Shown here piece by piece: positions 6,997 to 8,682 of a stretch of 8,682 nt of DNA (position 1 is its first letter; the number at the start of each line of letters is the position of its first letter). Source of the DNA: Chloroflexota bacterium (GTDB lineage Bacteria; Chloroflexota; Limnocylindria; QHBO01); contig VBJP01000017.1 of assembly GCA_005880165.1 (NCBI GenBank), positions 1 through 8,682 of the forward strand, given 5' to 3'. The notes beneath the pieces were generated by a model that saw nothing but the letters and a program-made list of their open reading frames with translations, had not been told where the DNA came from and did not search any database. The translations under genes were made by a program, and so were the position numbers.

Positions 6997-7529
6997 CCAC
7001 GGAACCGCTGATCCGGCTGCGCGACGTGACCCTCGCCGATGCTGACCTCCTCGATGCCTGGGGCCAGGACGAGGCCGCGAGGAGCGCCTTCAACGACTTC
7101 GGGGAGGCACCCAGTCCGGCGCCTCGCGACGTGCTGAAGTCAGGCCCGTTGCGCAACGAGCACAACGGCGTGCTCATCGTCGAGCGCATGTCAGACGCCG
7201 CTCCGATCGGCACGGTCGGATGGCACGTGGTGCGCTACGGGCCGAACCCGGGGTCGGACGCCTGGAACATCGGCATCGAGCTGCGTCCTGAAGCCCGCGG
7301 CCACGGATTCGGCACGGAGGCGCAACGTCAGCTGACCGATTGGCTGTTCGCGAATACGACCGTGAATCGGGTTGAGGCGCAGACCGACGTCGCGAATGTC
7401 GCCGAGCAGCGCAGCCTCGCGAAGGCGGGGTTCACGCGGGAGGGGATCGCGCGCGGCTCCCAGTTTCGGGCCGGTGGCTACCACGACCTCGTCACGTACA
7501 GCCGCCTCCGCGACGATTCCGAAGCCTAA
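6993..7529 (+). CDS. GNAT-family N-acetyltransferase (RimJ/RimL-like)
   Basis: A 178-residue protein beginning with GTG, whose GTGA overlaps the mfd stop. The first strand (EPLIRLRDVTLADADLLDAW) is typical of RimJ/RimL-type acetyltransferases. The acetyl-CoA pyrophosphate loop is visible as RPEARGHGFGTEA (98-110, R/Q-x-x-G-x-G/A type: RGHGFG), preceded by the beta-4 strand WNIGIEL. NVAEQRSLAKAGF (135-147) matches the conserved N...R.L.K.GF segment. Family members acetylate amino groups of protein N-termini, aminoglycosides, polyamines or small metabolites; the substrate here cannot be read. The overlap implies co-translation with mfd, but no functional tie to DNA repair is implied. An upstream ATG in the same frame (6831) lies inside mfd and gives an Arg/Gly-rich, non-homologous extension, so I rejected it. 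The stop codon overlaps the stop of the convergent gene. Confidence 0.88.
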   Translation: MTTEPLIRLRDVTLADADLLDAWGQDEAARSAFNDFGEAPSPAPRDVLKSGPLRNEHNGVLIVERMSDAAPIGTVGWHVVRYGPNPGSDAWNIGIELRPEARGHGFGTEAQRQLTDWLFANTTVNRVEAQTDVANVAEQRSLAKAGFTREGIARGSQFRAGGYHDLVTYSRLRDDSEA

Positions 7530-8682
7530 ACCGCCACTTCCGCCGATGCCTGCCGAGCGGCCTGCTCGCCTGCTTGCTCCAGCTGACGATCGCCCAGGAA
7601 GCGCCATCGTGCGAGGAGATAGGCCAGCAGGTAGAGGGCGCCCACGAGAAGCACGAGGAACCGGTACCCGGTGATCAGGGCGAGGTACTCGAGAATGCCG
7701 CCGACCATTGCGCCGAGCAGGTTGCTGGCAAAGGCCATGTCCGCGGCGCGAACGTCGCGGAATGAATAGGTGAAGACCAGATTGGCGAAGAAGACCGGGG
7801 CGAAGGCCACCACCGCGGCCAGCGCATAGCGCAGCGCCAGCGGATCGAGCAGCAACCGCTCGGGTGGGACCAGGTAGGCAAGAGCGAGCGCGATGAAGAG
7901 ACCGATGTAGAACGGCCACGAGTGACGTGGCCGCAACCAGGCAGTGACGCCAATGGCGAGCAGCACGCTGGCCAGGATCGCAAAGAAGGCGAGCGCATTC
8001 ACGATCCACGTCGAGCCGAACAGGAGCGAGAAGCTCACCAGGCTCTTCGTCTCGAGAAGGAGGAACGCCACGCCGAGCACGAAGAAGTGTGGGCTGAAGC
8101 TCGGGAGGACCGGCCCCGTGCGGCGACTGACGAGCCAAACCCCCGCCACGGAGAGGAGCAGCAGGAACCCCAGGGTGGCGAAGTAAAAGCGCGAGATGAA
8201 CGGGATGCGCAGATAGAGGAACGGCCAGTCGTCGGTGGCGTTGGTCGGGCGCGGTGAAGTGCTCCTTGGCAGCGGGTCCACGCGGCCGGCGCGTGGCTTA
8301 CCACCACTGTCGGCCACCAAGGGTCCGGCGGCGAAGGCTGCCTGGCTCGCCCTGTAGAGACGGACGATGGGAGGGCTCCCAAACGCCGCCGTGAGCTGCG
8401 ACCCGATCTTGGTGACCAGCCAGGGTTGGCGATAGCTGTTGTACAGGACGAAGACGCCGTGCGGGGTCAGGTGGTCGCGGACCGACTCGAACGCTTGGAC
8501 GGTGAAGAGGAAGGACTCCAGGCGGATGTGCGCCGTGTTGCTGAGCAGCGTGAGCGAATCGGGAAGCGCGAAGATGACCAGGTCGTAGTGGTCCGTGCTC
8601 GTTCGCAGGAACGCTCGTCCGTCGTTGACATAGGTGTGGACGCGAGGGTCCGAGTATGGCTGGTCCGGGTTGAGCTTCTTGC
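7526..8682 (-). CDS. Membrane protein with spermidine-synthase-like (SAM-methyltransferase fold) domain, N-terminus cut
   Basis: The frame is open from its TAG to the right edge, giving 384 residues with the N-terminus missing. The first ~115 residues are the second half of a spermidine-synthase/methyltransferase fold: DPRVHTYVNDGRAFLR (11-26), YDLVIFALPDS (32-42), RLESFLFT (53-60) and a final strand HGVFVLYN (74-81). A linker ends in DDWPFLYLR (150-158), a phrase typical of membrane-bound spermidine-synthase homologues. About seven transmembrane helices follow (roughly 161-184, 199-221, 223-249, 255-271, 281-306, 313-336, 340-358), including LLETKSL and SNLLGAMVGGILEYL. True spermidine synthases carry an Asp-rich catalytic loop after the YD.I strand; here the loop reads LPDSLTLLS, so aminopropyl transfer is doubtful. 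The glycine-rich SAM-binding loop would lie beyond the edge. A TTG at 8320 could be mistaken for a start, but homology continues well upstream of it. The gene converges with the acetyltransferase, their stop codons overlapping. Confidence 0.85.
   Translation of the reverse strand, partial: KKLNPDQPYSDPRVHTYVNDGRAFLRTSTDHYDLVIFALPDSLTLLSNTAHIRLESFLFTVQAFESVRDHLTPHGVFVLYNSYRQPWLVTKIGSQLTAAFGSPPIVRLYRASQAAFAAGPLVADSGGKPRAGRVDPLPRSTSPRPTNATDDWPFLYLRIPFISRFYFATLGFLLLLSVAGVWLVSRRTGPVLPSFSPHFFVLGVAFLLLETKSLVSFSLLFGSTWIVNALAFFAILASVLLAIGVTAWLRPRHSWPFYIGLFIALALAYLVPPERLLLDPLALRYALAAVVAFAPVFFANLVFTYSFRDVRAADMAFASNLLGAMVGGILEYLALITGYRFLVLLVGALYLLAYLLARWRFLGDRQLEQAGEQAARQASAEVAV

Noticed and set aside
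8318..8320. TTG as the start of the membrane protein at the right end
   Set aside because: The frame stays open to the window edge and the upstream codons encode recognisable spermidine-synthase-like motifs, so the protein is truncated by the window rather than starting here.
1..8682. Search for tRNA or rRNA genes, CRISPR repeats, insertion-sequence ends, toxin-antitoxin or defence modules
   Set aside because: I saw no tandem spaced repeats, transposase motifs, tRNA-like cloverleaf or defence-type genes; the window is nearly all accounted for by the genes listed.

Overview
The window is a GC-rich bacterial chromosome segment with strongly G/C-ending codons and closely packed genes. It shows no mobile element, CRISPR array, rRNA or tRNA. 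Its contents (a membrane-anchored sigma-like protein, a pth-mfd pair, a multi-pass spermidine-synthase-like protein) would suit a high-GC Chloroflexota-type or related soil or aquatic bacterium. This placement is an impression from protein style, not a phylogenetic result.

Left block (1-2889, all minus strand, read right to left): a FAD-dependent amino-acid-oxidase-family protein comes first. Ten bases later follows a 491-residue protein with ECF-sigma-like regions 2 and 4, one transmembrane helix and a long extracytoplasmic domain. After a 142-bp gap comes the first 36 codons of an Amt-family ammonium transporter, which runs off the left edge. The gap holds a near-perfect 19-bp dyad. A shared nitrogen theme (amine oxidation, ammonium uptake, a possible membrane sensor) is suggestive only.

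Centre (2890-2956): a 67-bp divergent spacer holds back-to-back candidate -10 boxes. They drive the left block on one side and the pth operon on the other, both apparently with very short leaders.

Right block (2957-7529, plus strand): pth (peptidyl-tRNA hydrolase), mfd (transcription-repair coupling factor) and a GNAT acetyltransferase form a tight operon joined by 4-base ATGA and GTGA stop/start overlaps. pth and mfd are housekeeping genes linked to stalled translation and stalled transcription respectively.

Right end (7526-8682, minus strand): a spermidine-synthase-like methyltransferase-fold domain fused to about seven transmembrane helices, cut at its N-terminus by the window edge. Its stop codon overlaps the acetyltransferase stop codon, so the two transcription units converge with no spacer.

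Most of the window is ordinary housekeeping DNA. The item most worth a second look is the sigma-like/TM/ectodomain fusion, whose DNA-binding elements look degenerate. After it come the dyad upstream of amt and the atypical catalytic loop of the spermidine-synthase-like protein.
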